Source of the DNA: Phytophthora hibernalis
Lineage: Eukaryota > Oomycota > Peronosporomycetes > Peronosporales > Peronosporaceae
Direction of reading: 5' to 3'
Assembly: GCA_012656075.1 (NCBI GenBank)
Contig: JAAKBF010000030.1
Location: 434,001-498,000 of the forward strand
DNA: 64,000 nucleotides
Part shown: positions 40,701 through 55,700 of the stretch, in pieces
How the letters are laid out: the number at the start of each line of letters is the position of its first letter
Position numbering within the stretch: position 1 is the stretch's first letter
The notes under the pieces: model-generated
What the model was told of the DNA's origin: nothing
Seen by the model: the letters and a program-made list of their open reading frames with translations, nothing else
The model's database searches: none
Translations under genes and position numbers: made by a program

Positions 40701-43700
40701 TCCATCCATGACAACGCGACAAGTTTGGCTCAGCAAGTCGACGTGCAGACGTCTCAGGAATGCTACATGCGTGGGTACGGCTTGGTTCTTCATCTTCAAA
40801 GCTATCTTGTGCACGATGAAAGCGTTGACCATGGCGATATCAACTAGCCCGAGAAAATCGTCTTGTAGTATTTTCGCATCCTGATAGACCGTTGGATTGA
40901 GTAGCGTTGCAGACGTAGTTGATCGTGCACGTCCACTCCCTCCATGGCTTCGTGATAGTCACGAACAAGACGTGGGCACGGCACCTGCGAGGTGGATCCA
41001 TCGGGTTCACGGCGCGACACGTGCGTAAGCTGAGTTGAACACCCTGTGGCCAGGAATCGGACTGGCTTATTGTCCATCCATGACAACGCGACAAGTTTGG
41101 CTCAGCAAGTCGACGTGCAGACGTCTCAGGAATGCTACATGCGTGGGTACGGCTTGGTTCTTCATCTTCAAAGCTATCTTGTGCACGATGAAAGCGTTGA
41201 CCATGGCGATATCAACTAGCCCGAGAAAAATCGTCTTGTAGTATTTTCGCATCCTGATAGACCGTTGGATTGAGTAGCGTTGCAGACGTAGTTGATCGTG
41301 CACGTCCACTCCCTCCATGGCTTCGTGATAGTCACGAACAAGACGTGGGCACGGCACCTGCGAGGTGGATCCATCGGGTTCACGGCGCGACACGTGCGTA
41401 AGCTGAGTTGAACACCCTGTGGCCAGGAATCGGACTGGCTTATTGTCCATCCATGACAACGCGACAAGTTTGGCTCAGCAAGTCGACGTGCAGACGTCTC
41501 AGGAATGCTGGGTACGGCTTGGTTCTTCATCTTCAAAGCTATCTTGTGCACGATGAAAGCGTTGACCATGGCGATATCAACTAGCCCGAGAAAAATCGTC
41601 TTGTAGTATTTTCGCATCCTGATAGACCGTTGGATTGAGTAGCGTTGCAGACGTAGTTGATCGTGCACGTCCACTCCCTCCATGGCTTCGTGATAGTCAC
41701 GAACAAGACGTGGGCACGGCACCTGCGAGGTGGATCCATCGGGTTCACGGCGCGACACGTGCGTAAGCTGAGTTGAACACCCTGTGGCCAGGAATCGGAC
41801 TGGCTTATTGTCCATCCATGACAACGCGACAAGTTTGGCTCAGCAAGTCGACGTGCAGACGTCTCAGGAATGCTACATGCGTGGGTACGGCTTGGTTCTT
41901 CATCTTCAAAGCTATCTTGTGCACGATGAAAGCGTTGACCATGGCGATATCAACTAGCCCGAGAAAAATCGTCTTGTAGTATTTTCGCATCCTGATAGAC
42001 CGTTGGATTGAGTAGCGTTGCAGACGTAGTTGATCGTGCACGTCCACTCCCTCCATGGCTTCGTGATAGTCACGAACAAGACGTGGGCACGGCACCTGCG
42101 AGGTGGATCCATCGGGTTCACGGCGCGACACGTGCGTAAGCTGAGTTGAACACCCTGTGGCCAGGAATCGGACTGGCTTATTGTCCATCCATGACAACGC
42201 GACAAGTTTGGCTCAGCAAGTCGACGTGCAGACGTCTCAGGAATGCTACATGCGTGGGTACGGCTTGGTTCTTCATCTTCAAAGCTATCTTGTGCACGAT
42301 GAAAGCGTTGACCATGGCGATATCAACTAGCCCGAGAAAATCGTCTTGTAGTATTTTCGCATCCTGATAGACCGTTGGATTGAGTAGCGTTGCAGACGTA
42401 GTTGATCGTGCACGTCCACTCCCTCCATGGCTTCGTGATAGTCACGAACAAGACGTGGGCACGGCACCTGCGAGGTGGATCCATCGGGTTCACGGCGCGA
42501 CACGTGCGTAAGCTGAGTTGAACACCCTGTGGCCAGGAATCGGACTGGCTTATTGTCCATCCATGACAACGCGACAAGTTTGGCTCAGCAAGTCGACGTG
42601 CAGACGTCTCAGGAATGCTACATGCGTGGGTACGGCTTGGTTCTTCATCTTCAAAGCTATCTTGTGCACGATGAAAGCGTTGACCATGGCGATATCAACT
42701 AGCCCGAGAAAAATCGTCTTGTAGTATTTTCGCATCCTGATAGACCGTTGGATTGAGTAGCGTTGCAGACGTAGTTGATCGTGCACGTCCACTCCCTCCA
42801 TGGCTTCGTGATAGTCACGAACAAGACGTGGGCACGGCACCTGCGAGGTGGATCCATCGGGTTCACGGCGCGACACGTGCGTAAGCTGAGTTGAACACCC
42901 TGTGGCCAGGAATCGGACTGGCTTATTGTCCATCCATGACAACGCGACAAGTTTGGCTCAGCAAGTCGACGTGCAGACGTCTCAGGAATGCTGTACGGCT
43001 TGGTTCTTCATCTTCAAAGCTATCTTGTGCACGATGAAAGCGTTGACCATGGCGATATCAACTAGCCCGAGAAAAATCGTCTTGTAGTATTTTCGCATCC
43101 TGATAGACCGTTGGATTGAGTAGCGTTGCAGACGTAGTTGATCGTGCACGTCCACTCCCTCCATGGCTTCGTGATAGTCACGAACAAGACGTGGGCACGG
43201 CACCTGCGAGGTGGATCCATCGGGTTCACGGCGCGACACGTGCGTAAGCTGAGTTGAACACCCTGTGGCCAGGAATCGGACTGGCTTATTGTCCATCCAT
43301 GACAACGCGACAAGTTTGGCTCAGCAAGTCGACGTGCAGACGTCTCAGGAATGCTACATGCGTGGGTACGGCTTGGTTCTTCATCTTCAAAGCTATCTTG
43401 TGCACGATGAAAGCGTTGACCATGGCGATATCAACTAGCCCGAGAAAAATCGTCTTGTAGTATTTTCGCATCCTGATAGACCGTTGGATTGAGTAGCGTT
43501 GCAGACGTAGTTGATCGTGCACGTCCACTCCCTCCATGGCTTCGTGATAGTCACGAACAAGACGTGGGCACGGCACCTGCGAGGTGGATCCATCGGGTTC
43601 ACGGCGCGACACGTGCGTAAGCTGAGTTGAACACCCTGTGGCCAGGAATCGGACTGGCTTATTGTCCATCCATGACAACGCGACAAGTTTGGCTCAGCAA

Positions 43701-46700
43701 GTCGACGTGCAGACGTCTCAGGAATGCTACATGCGTGGGTACGGCTTGGTTCTTCATCTTCAAAGCTATCTTGTGCACGATGAAAGCGTTGACCATGGCG
43801 ATATCAACTAGCCCGAGAAAAATCGTCTTGTAGTATTTTCGCATCCTGATAGACCGTTGGATTGAGTAGCGTTGCAGACGTAGTTGATCGTGCACGTCCA
43901 CTCCCTCCATGGCTTCGTGATAGTCACGAACAAGACGTGGGCACGGCACCTGCGAGGTGGATCCATCGGGTTCACGGCGCGACACGTGCGTAAGCTGAGT
44001 TGAACACCCTGTGGCCAGGAATCGGACTGGCTTATTGTCCATCCATGACAACGCGACAAGTTTGGCTCAGCAAGTCGACGTGCAGACGTCTCAGGAATGC
44101 TACATGCGTGGGTACGGCTTGGTTCTTCATCTTCAAAGCTATCTTGTGCACGATGAAAGCGTTGACCATGGCGATATCAACTAGCCCGAGAAAAATCGTC
44201 TTGTAGTATTTTCGCATCCTGATAGACCGTTGGATTGAGTAGCGTTGCAGACGTAGTTGATCGTGCACGTCCACTCCCTCCATGGCTTCGTGATAGTCAC
44301 GAACAAGACGTGGGCACGGCACCTGCGAGGTGGATCCATCGGGTTCACGGCGCGACACGTGCGTAAGCTGAGTTGAACACCCTGTGGCCAGGAATCGGAC
44401 TGGCTTATTGTCCATCCATGACAACGCGACAAGTTTGGCTCAGCAAGTCGACGTGCAGACGTCTCAGGAATGCTACATGCGTGGGTACGGCTTGGTTCTT
44501 CATCTTCAAAGCTATCTTGTGCACGATGAAAGCGTTGACCATGGCGATATCAACTAGCCCGAGAAAAATCGTCTTGTAGTATTTTCGCATCCTGATAGAC
44601 CGTTGGATTGAGTAGCGTTGCAGACGTAGTTGATCGTGCACGTCCACTCCCTCCATGGCTTCGTGATAGTCACGAACAAGACGTGGGCACGGCACCTGCG
44701 AGGTGGATCCATCGGGTTCACGGCGCGACACGTGCGTAAGCTGAGTTGAACACCCTGTGGCCAGGAATCGGACTGGCTTATTGTCCATCCATGACAACGC
44801 GACAAGTTTGGCTCAGCAAGTCGACGTGCAGACGTCTCAGGAATGCTACATGCGTGGGTACGGCTTGGTTCTTCATCTTCAAAGCTATCTTGTGCACGAT
44901 GAAAGCGTTGACCATGGCGATATCAACTAGCCCGAGAAAAATCGTCTTGTAGTATTTTCGCATCCTGATAGACCGTTGGATTGAGTAGCGTTGCAGACGT
45001 AGTTGATCGTGCACGTCCACTCCCTCCATGGCTTCGTGATAGTCACGAACAAGACGTGGGCACGGCACCTGCGAGGTGGATCCATCGGGTTCACGGCGCG
45101 ACACGTGCGTAAGCTGAGTTGAACACCCTGTGGCCAGGAATCGGACTGGCTTATTGTCCATCCATGACAACGCGACAAGTTTGGCTCAGCAAGTCGACGT
45201 GCAGACGTCTCAGGAATGCTACATGCGTGGGTACGGCTTGGTTCTTCATCTTCAAAGCTATCTTGTGCACGATGAAAGCGTTGACCATGGCGATATCAAC
45301 TAGCCCGAGAAAAATCGTCTTGTAGTATTTTCGCATCCTGATAGACCGTTGGATTGAGTAGCGTTGCAGACGTAGTTGATCGTGCACGTCCACTCCCTCC
45401 ATGGCTTCGTGATAGTCACGAACAAGACGTGGGCACGGCACCTGCGAGGTGGATCCATCGGGTTCACGGCGCGACACGTGCGTAAGCTGAGTTGAACACC
45501 CTGTGGCCAGGAATCGGACTGGCTTATTGTCCATCCATGACAACGCGACAAGTTTGGCTCAGCAAGTCGACGTGCAGACGTCTCAGGAATGCTACATGCG
45601 TGGGTACGGCTTGGTTCTTCATCTTCAAAGCTATCTTGTGCACGATGAAAGCGTTGACCATGGCGATATCAACTAGCCCGAGAAAAATCGTCTTGTAGTA
45701 TTTTCGCATCCTGATAGACCGTTGGATTGAGTAGCGTTGCAGACGTAGTTGATCGTGCACGTCCACTCCCTCCATGGCTTCGTGATAGTCACGAACAAGA
45801 CGTGGGCACGGCACCTGCGAGGTGGATCCATCGGGTTCACGGCGCGACACGTGCGTAAGCTGAGTTGAACACCCTGTGGCCAGGAATCGGACTGGCTTAT
45901 TGTCCATCCATGACAACGCGACAAGTTTGGCTCAGCAAGTCGACGTGCAGACGTCTCAGGAATGCTACATGCGTGGGTACGGCTTGGTTCTTCATCTTCA
46001 AAGCTATCTTGTGCACGATGAAAGCGTTGACCATGGCGATATCAACTAGCCCGAGAAAAATCGTCTTGTAGTATTTTCGCATCCTGATAGACCGTTGGAT
46101 TGAGTAGCGTTGCAGACGTAGTTGATCGTGCACGTCCACTCCCTCCATGGCTTCGTGATAGTCACGAACAAGACGTGGGCACGGCACCTGCGAGGTGGAT
46201 CCATCGGGTTCACGGCGCGACACGTGCGTAAGCTGAGTTGAACACCCTGTGGCCAGGAATCGGACTGGCTTATTGTCCATCCATGACAACGCGACAAGTT
46301 TGGCTCAGCAAGTCGACGTGCAGACGTCTCAGGAATGCTACATGCGTGGGTACGGCTTGGTTCTTCATCTTCAAAGCTATCTTGTGCACGATGAAAGCGT
46401 TGACCATGGCGATATCAACTAGCCCGAGAAAAATCGTCTTGTAGTATTTTCGCATCCTGATAGACCGTTGGATTGAGTAGCGTTGCAGACGTAGTTGATC
46501 GTGCACGTCCACTCCCTCCATGGCTTCGTGATAGTCACGAACAAGACGTGGGCACGGCACCTGCGAGGTGGATCCATCGGGTTCACGGCGCGACACGTGC
46601 GTAAGCTGAGTTGAACACCCTGTGGCCAGGAATCGGACTGGCTTATTGTCCATCCATGACAACGCGACAAGTTTGGCTCAGCAAGTCGACGTGCAGACGT

Positions 46701-49700
46701 CTCAGGAATGCTACATGCGTGGGTACGGCTTGGTTCTTCATCTTCAAAGCTATCTTGTGCACGATGAAAGCGTTGACCATGGCGATATCAACTAGCCCGA
46801 GAAAAATCGTCTTGTAGTATTTTCGCATCCTGATAGACCGTTGGATTGAGTAGCGTTGCAGACGTAGTTGATCGTGCACGTCCACTCCCTCCATGGCTTC
46901 GTGATAGTCACGAACAAGACGTGGGCACGGCACCTGCGAGGTGGATCCATCGGGTTCACGGCGCGACACGTGCGTAAGCTGAGTTGAACACCCTGTGGCC
47001 AGGAATCGGACTGGCTTATTGTCCATCCATGACAACGCGACAAGTTTGGCTCAGCAAGTCGACGTGCAGACGTCTCAGGAATGCTACATGCGTGGGTACG
47101 GCTTGGTTCTTCATCTTCAAAGCTATCTTGTGCACGATGAAAGCGTTGACCATGGCGATATCAACTAGCCCGAGAAAAATCGTCTTGTAGTATTTTCGCA
47201 TCCTGATAGACCGTTGGATTGAGTAGCGTTGCAGACGTAGTTGATCGTGCACGTCCACTCCCTCCATGGCTTCGTGATAGTCACGAACAAGACGTGGGCA
47301 CGGCACCTGCGAGGTGGATCCATCGGGTTCACGGCGCGACACGTGCGTAAGCTGAGTTGAACACCCTGTGGCCAGGAATCGGACTGGCTTATTGTCCATC
47401 CATGACAACGCGACAAGTTTGGCTCAGCAAGTCGACGTGCAGACGTCTCAGGAATGCTACATGCGTGGGTACGGCTTGGTTCTTCATCTTCAAAGCTATC
47501 TTGTGCACGATGAAAGCGTTGACCATGGCGATATCAACTAGCCCGAGAAAAATCGTCTTGTAGTATTTTCGCATCCTGATAGACCGTTGGATTGAGTAGC
47601 GTTGCAGACGTAGTTGATCGTGCACGTCCACTCCCTCCATGGCTTCGTGATAGTCACGAACAAGACGTGGGCACGGCACCTGCGAGGTGGATCCATCGGG
47701 TTCACGGCGCGACACGTGCGTAAGCTGAGTTGAACACCCTGTGGCCAGGAATCGGACTGGCTTATTGTCCATCCATGACAACGCGACAAGTTTGGCTCAG
47801 CAAGTCGACGTGCAGACGTCTCAGGAATGCTACATGCGTGGGTACGGCTTGGTTCTTCATCTTCAAAGCTATCTTGTGCACGATGAAAGCGTTGACCATG
47901 GCGATATCAACTAGCCCGAGAAAAATCGTCTTGTAGTATTTTCGCATCCTGATAGACCGTTGGATTGAGTAGCGTTGCAGACGTAGTTGATCGTGCACGT
48001 CCACTCCCTCCATGGCTTCGTGATAGTCACGAACAAGACGTGGGCACGGCACCTGCGAGGTGGATCCATCGGGTTCACGGCGCGACACGTGCGTAAGCTG
48101 AGTTGAACACCCTGTGGCCAGGAATCGGACTGGCTTATTGTCCATCCATGACAACGCGACAAGTTTGGCTCAGCAAGTCGACGTGCAGACGTCTCAGGAA
48201 TGCTACATGCGTGGGTACGGCTTGGTTCTTCATCTTCAAAGCTATCTTGTGCACGATGAAAGCGTTGACCATGGCGATATCAACTAGCCCGAGAAAAATC
48301 GTCTTGTAGTATTTTCGCATCCTGATAGACCGTTGGATTGAGTAGCGTTGCAGACGTAGTTGATCGTGCACGTCCACTCCCTCCATGGCTTCGTGATAGT
48401 CACGAACAAGACGTGGGCACGGCACCTGCGAGGTGGATCCATCGGGTTCACGGCGCGACACGTGCGTAAGCTGAGTTGAACACCCTGTGGCCAGGAATCG
48501 GACTGGCTTATTGTCCATCCATGACAACGCGACAAGTTTGGCTCAGCAAGTCGACGTGCAGACGTCTCAGGAATGCTACATGCGTGGGTACGGCTTGGTT
48601 CTTCATCTTCAAAGCTATCTTGTGCACGATGAAAGCGTTGACCATGGCGATATCAACTAGCCCGAGAAAAATCGTCTTGTAGTATTTTCGCATCCTGATA
48701 GACCGTTGGATTGAGTAGCGTTGCAGACGTAGTTGATCGTGCACGTCCACTCCCTCCATGGCTTCGTGATAGTCACGAACAAGACGTGGGCACGGCACCT
48801 GCGAGGTGGATCCATCGGGTTCACGGCGCGACACGTGCGTAAGCTGAGTTGAACACCCTGTGGCCAGGAATCGGACTGGCTTATTGTCCATCCATGACAA
48901 CGCGACAAGTTTGGCTCAGCAAGTCGACGTGCAGACGTCTCAGGAATGCTACATGCGTGGGTACGGCTTGGTTCTTCATCTTCAAAGCTATCTTGTGCAC
49001 GATGAAAGCGTTGACCATGGCGATATCAACTAGCCCGAGAAAAATCGTCTTGTAGTATTTTCGCATCCTGATAGACCGTTGGATTGAGTAGCGTTGCAGA
49101 CGTAGTTGATCGTGCACGTCCACTCCCTCCATGGCTTCGTGATAGTCACGAACAAGACGTGGGCACGGCACCTGCGAGGTGGATCCATCGGGTTCACGGC
49201 GCGACACGTGCGTAAGCTGAGTTGAACACCCTGTGGCCAGGAATCGGACTGGCTTATTGTCCATCCATGACAACGCGACAAGTTTGGCTCAGCAAGTCGA
49301 CGTGCAGACGTCTCAGGAATGCTACATGCGTGGGTACGGCTTGGTTCTTCATCTTCAAAGCTATCTTGTGCACGATGAAAGCGTTGACCATGGCGATATC
49401 AACTAGCCCGAGAAAAATCGTCTTGTAGTATTTTCGCATCCTGATAGACCGTTGGATTGAGTAGCGTTGCAGACGTAGTTGATCGTGCACGTCCACTCCC
49501 TCCATGGCTTCGTGATAGTCACGAACAAGACGTGGGCACGGCACCTGCGAGGTGGATCCATCGGGTTCACGGCGCGACACGTGCGTAAGCTGAGTTGAAC
49601 ACCCTGTGGCCAGGAATCGGACTGGCTTATTGTCCATCCATGACAACGCGACAAGTTTGGCTCAGCAAGTCGACGTGCAGACGTCTCAGGAATGCTACAT

Positions 49701-52700
49701 GCGTGGGTACGGCTTGGTTCTTCATCTTCAAAGCTATCTTGTGCACGATGAAAGCGTTGACCATGGCGATATCAACTAGCCCGAGAAAAATCGTCTTGTA
49801 GTATTTTCGCATCCTGATAGACCGTTGGATTGAGTAGCGTTGCAGACGTAGTTGATCGTGCACGTCCACTCCCTCCATGGCTTCGTGATAGTCACGAACA
49901 AGACGTGGGCACGGCACCTGCGAGGTGGATCCATCGGGTTCACGGCGCGACACGTGCGTAAGCTGAGTTGAACACCCTGTGGCCAGGAATCGGACTGGCT
50001 TATTGTCCATCCATGACAACGCGACAAGTTTGGCTCAGCAAGTCGACGTGCAGACGTCTCAGGAATGCTACATGCGTGGGTACGGCTTGGTTCTTCATCT
50101 TCAAAGCTATCTTGTGCACGATGAAAGCGTTGACCATGGCGATATCAACTAGCCCGAGAAAAATCGTCTTGTAGTATTTTCGCATCCTGATAGACCGTTG
50201 GATTGAGTAGCGTTGCAGACGTAGTTGATCGTGCACGTCCACTCCCTCCATGGCTTCGTGATAGTCACGAACAAGACGTGGGCACGGCACCTGCGAGGTG
50301 GATCCATCGGGTTCACGGCGCGACACGTGCGTAAGCTGAGTTGAACACCCTGTGGCCAGGAATCGGACTGGCTTATTGTCCATCCATGACAACGCGACAA
50401 GTTTGGCTCAGCAAGTCGACGTGCAGACGTCTCAGGAATGCTACATGCGTGGGTACGGCTTGGTTCTTCATCTTCAAAGCTATCTTGTGCACGATGAAAG
50501 CGTTGACCATGGCGATATCAACTAGCCCGAGAAAAATCGTCTTGTAGTATTTTCGCATCCTGATAGACCGTTGGATTGAGTAGCGTTGCAGACGTAGTTG
50601 ATCGTGCACGTCCACTCCCTCCATGGCTTCGTGATAGTCACGAACAAGACGTGGGCACGGCACCTGCGAGGTGGATCCATCGGGTTCACGGCGCGACACG
50701 TGCGTAAGCTGAGTTGAACACCCTGTGGCCAGGAATCGGACTGGCTTATTGTCCATCCATGACAACGCGACAAGTTTGGCTCAGCAAGTCGACGTGCAGA
50801 CGTCTCAGGAATGCTACATGCGTGGGTACGGCTTGGTTCTTCATCTTCAAAGCTATCTTGTGCACGATGAAAGCGTTGACCATGGCGATATCAACTAGCC
50901 CGAGAAAAATCGTCTTGTAGTATTTTCGCATCCTGATAGACCGTTGGATTGAGTAGCGTTGCAGACGTAGTTGATCGTGCACGTCCACTCCCTCCATGGC
51001 TTCGTGATAGTCACGAACAAGACGTGGGCACGGCACCTGCGAGGTGGATCCATCGGGTTCACGGCGCGACACGTGCGTAAGCTGAGTTGAACACCCTGTG
51101 GCCAGGAATCGGACTGGCTTATTGTCCATCCATGACAACGCGACAAGTTTGGCTCAGCAAGTCGACGTGCAGACGTCTCAGGAATGCTACATGCGTGGGT
51201 ACGGCTTGGTTCTTCATCTTCAAAGCTATCTTGTGCACGATGAAAGCGTTGACCATGGCGATATCAACTAGCCCGAGAAAATCGTCTTGTAGTATTTTCG
51301 CATCCTGATAGACCGTTGGATTGAGTAGCGTTGCAGACGTAGTTGATCGTGCACGTCCACTCCCTCCATGGCTTCGTGATAGTCACGAACAAGACGTGGG
51401 CACGGCACCTGCGAGGTGGATCCATCGGGTTCACGGCGCGACACGTGCGTAAGCTGAGTTGAACACCCTGTGGCCAGGAATCGGACTGGCTTATTGTCCA
51501 TCCATGACAACGCGACAAGTTTGGCTCAGCAAGTCGACGTGCAGACGTCTCAGGAATGCTACATGCGTGGGTACGGCTTGGTTCTTCATCTTCAAAGCTA
51601 TCTTGTGCACGATGAAAGCGTTGACCATGGCGATATCAACTAGCCCGAGAAAAATCGTCTTGTAGTATTTTCGCATCCTGATAGACCGTTGGATTGAGTA
51701 GCGTTGCAGACGTAGTTGATCGTGCACGTCCACTCCCTCCATGGCTTCGTGATAGTCACGAACAAGACGTGGGCACGGCACCTGCGAGGTGGATCCATCG
51801 GGTTCACGGCGCGACACGTGCGTAAGCTGAGTTGAACACCCTGTGGCCAGGAATCGGACTGGCTTATTGTCCATCCATGACAACGCGACAAGTTTGGCTC
51901 AGCAAGTCGACGTGCAGACGTCTCAGGAATGCTACATGCGTGGGTACGGCTTGGTTCTTCATCTTCAAAGCTATCTTGTGCACGATGAAAGCGTTGACCA
52001 TGGCGATATCAACTAGCCCGAGAAAAATCGTCTTGTAGTATTTTCGCATCCTGATAGACCGTTGGATTGAGTAGCGTTGCAGACGTAGTTGATCGTGCAC
52101 GTCCACTCCCTCCATGGCTTCGTGATAGTCACGAACAAGACGTGGGCACGGCACCTGCGAGGTGGATCCATCGGGTTCACGGCGCGACACGTGCGTAAGC
52201 TGAGTTGAACACCCTGTGGCCAGGAATCGGACTGGCTTATTGTCCATCCATGACAACGCGACAAGTTTGGCTCAGCAAGTCGACGTGCAGACGTCTCAGG
52301 AATGCTACATGCGTGGGTACGGCTTGGTTCTTCATCTTCAAAGCTATCTTGTGCACGATGAAAGCGTTGACCATGGCGATATCAACTAGCCCGAGAAAAA
52401 TCGTCTTGTAGTATTTTCGCATCCTGATAGACCGTTGGATTGAGTAGCGTTGCAGACGTAGTTGATCGTGCACGTCCACTCCCTCCATGGCTTCGTGATA
52501 GTCACGAACAAGACGTGGGCACGGCACCTGCGAGGTGGATCCATCGGGTTCACGGCGCGACACGTGCGTAAGCTGAGTTGAACACCCTGTGGCCAGGAAT
52601 CGGACTGGCTTATTGTCCATCCATGACAACGCGACAAGTTTGGCTCAGCAAGTCGACGTGCAGACGTCTCAGGAATGCTACATGCGTGGGTACGGCTTGG

Positions 52701-55700
52701 TTCTTCATCTTCAAAGCTATCTTGTGCACGATGAAAGCGTTGACCATGGCGATATCAACTAGCCCGAGAAAAATCGTCTTGTAGTATTTTCGCATCCTGA
52801 TAGACCGTTGGATTGAGTAGCGTTGCAGACGTAGTTGATCGTGCACGTCCACTCCCTCCATGGCTTCGTGATAGTCACGAACAAGACGTGGGCACGGCAC
52901 CTGCGAGGTGGATCCATCGGGTTCACGGCGCGACACGTGCGTAAGCTGAGTTGAACACCCTGTGGCCAGGAATCGGACTGGCTTATTGTCCATCCATGAC
53001 AACGCGACAAGTTTGGCTCAGCAAGTCGACGTGCAGACGTCTCAGGAATGCTACATGCGTGGGTACGGCTTGGTTCTTCATCTTCAAAGCTATCTTGTGC
53101 ACGATGAAAGCGTTGACCATGGCGATATCAACTAGCCCGAGAAAAATCGTCTTGTAGTATTTTCGCATCCTGATAGACCGTTGGATTGAGTAGCGTTGCA
53201 GACGTAGTTGATCGTGCACGTCCACTCCCTCCATGGCTTCGTGATAGTCACGAACAAGACGTGGGCACGGCACCTGCGAGGTGGATCCATCGGGTTCACG
53301 GCGCGACACGTGCGTAAGCTGAGTTGAACACCCTGTGGCCAGGAATCGGACTGGCTTATTGTCCATCCATGACAACGCGACAAGTTTGGCTCAGCAAGTC
53401 GACGTGCAGACGTCTCAGGAATGCTACATGCGTGGGTACGGCTTGGTTCTTCATCTTCAAAGCTATCTTGTGCACGATGAAAGCGTTGACCATGGCGATA
53501 TCAACTAGCCCGAGAAAAATCGTCTTGTAGTATTTTCGCATCCTGATAGACCGTTGGATTGAGTAGCGTTGCAGACGTAGTTGATCGTGCACGTCCACTC
53601 CCTCCATGGCTTCGTGATAGTCACGAACAAGACGTGGGCACGGCACCTGCGAGGTGGATCCATCGGGTTCACGGCGCGACACGTGCGTAAGCTGAGTTGA
53701 ACACCCTGTGGCCAGGAATCGGACTGGCTTATTGTCCATCCATGACAACGCGACAAGTTTGGCTCAGCAAGTCGACGTGCAGACGTCTCAGGAATGCTAC
53801 ATGCGTGGGTACGGCTTGGTTCTTCATCTTCAAAGCTATCTTGTGCACGATGAAAGCGTTGACCATGGCGATATCAACTAGCCCGAGAAAAATCGTCTTG
53901 TAGTATTTTCGCATCCTGATAGACCGTTGGATTGAGTAGCGTTGCAGACGTAGTTGATCGTGCACGTCCACTCCCTCCATGGCTTCGTGATAGTCACGAA
54001 CAAGACGTGGGCACGGCACCTGCGAGGTGGATCCATCGGGTTCACGGCGCGACACGTGCGTAAGCTGAGTTGAACACCCTGTGGCCAGGAATCGGACTGG
54101 CTTATTGTCCATCCATGACAACGCGACAAGTTTGGCTCAGCAAGTCGACGTGCAGACGTCTCAGGAATGCTACATGCGTGGGTACGGCTTGGTTCTTCAT
54201 CTTCAAAGCTATCTTGTGCACGATGAAAGCGTTGACCATGGCGATATCAACTAGCCCGAGAAAAATCGTCTTGTAGTATTTTCGCATCCTGATAGACCGT
54301 TGGATTGAGTAGCGTTGCAGACGTAGTTGATCGTGCACGTCCACTCCCTCCATGGCTTCGTGATAGTCACGAACAAGACGTGGGCACGGCACCTGCGAGG
54401 TGGATCCATCGGGTTCACGGCGCGACACGTGCGTAAGCTGAGTTGAACACCCTGTGGCCAGGAATCGGACTGGCTTATTGTCCATCCATGACAACGCGAC
54501 AAGTTTGGCTCAGCAAGTCGACGTGCAGACGTCTCAGGAATGCTACATGCGTGGGTACGGCTTGGTTCTTCATCTTCAAAGCTATCTTGTGCACGATGAA
54601 AGCGTTGACCATGGCGATATCAACTAGCCCGAGAAAAATCGTCTTGTAGTATTTTCGCATCCTGATAGACCGTTGGATTGAGTAGCGTTGCAGACGTAGT
54701 TGATCGTGCACGTCCACTCCCTCCATGGCTTCGTGATAGTCACGAACAAGACGTGGGCACGGCACCTGCGAGGTGGATCCATCGGGTTCACGGCGCGACA
54801 CGTGCGTAAGCTGAGTTGAACACCCTGTGGCCAGGAATCGGACTGGCTTATTGTCCATCCATGACAACGCGACAAGTTTGGCTCAGCAAGTCGACGTGCA
54901 GACGTCTCAGGAATGCTACATGCGTGGGTACGGCTTGGTTCTTCATCTTCAAAGCTATCTTGTGCACGATGAAAGCGTTGACCATGGCGATATCAACTAG
55001 CCCGAGAAAAATCGTCTTGTAGTATTTTCGCATCCTGATAGACCGTTGGATTGAGTAGCGTTGCAGACGTAGTTGATCGTGCACGTCCACTCCCTCCATG
55101 GCTTCGTGATAGTCACGAACAAGACGTGGGCACGGCACCTGCGAGGTGGATCCATCGGGTTCACGGCGCGACACGTGCGTAAGCTGAGTTGAACACCCTG
55201 TGGCCAGGAATCGGACTGGCTTATTGTCCATCCATGACAACGCGACAAGTTTGGCTCAGCAAGTCGACGTGCAGACGTCTCAGGAATGCTACATGCGTGG
55301 GTACGGCTTGGTTCTTCATCTTCAAAGCTATCTTGTGCACGATGAAAGCGTTGACCATGGCGATATCAACTAGCCCGAGAAAAATCGTCTTGTAGTATTT
55401 TCGCATCCTGATAGACCGTTGGATTGAGTAGCGTTGCAGACGTAGTTGATCGTGCACGTCCACTCCCTCCATGGCTTCGTGATAGTCACGAACAAGACGT
55501 GGGCACGGCACCTGCGAGGTGGATCCATCGGGTTCACGGCGCGACACGTGCGTAAGCTGAGTTGAACACCCTGTGGCCAGGAATCGGACTGGCTTATTGT
55601 CCATCCATGACAACGCGACAAGTTTGGCTCAGCAAGTCGACGTGCAGACGTCTCAGGAATGCTACATGCGTGGGTACGGCTTGGTTCTTCATCTTCAAAG

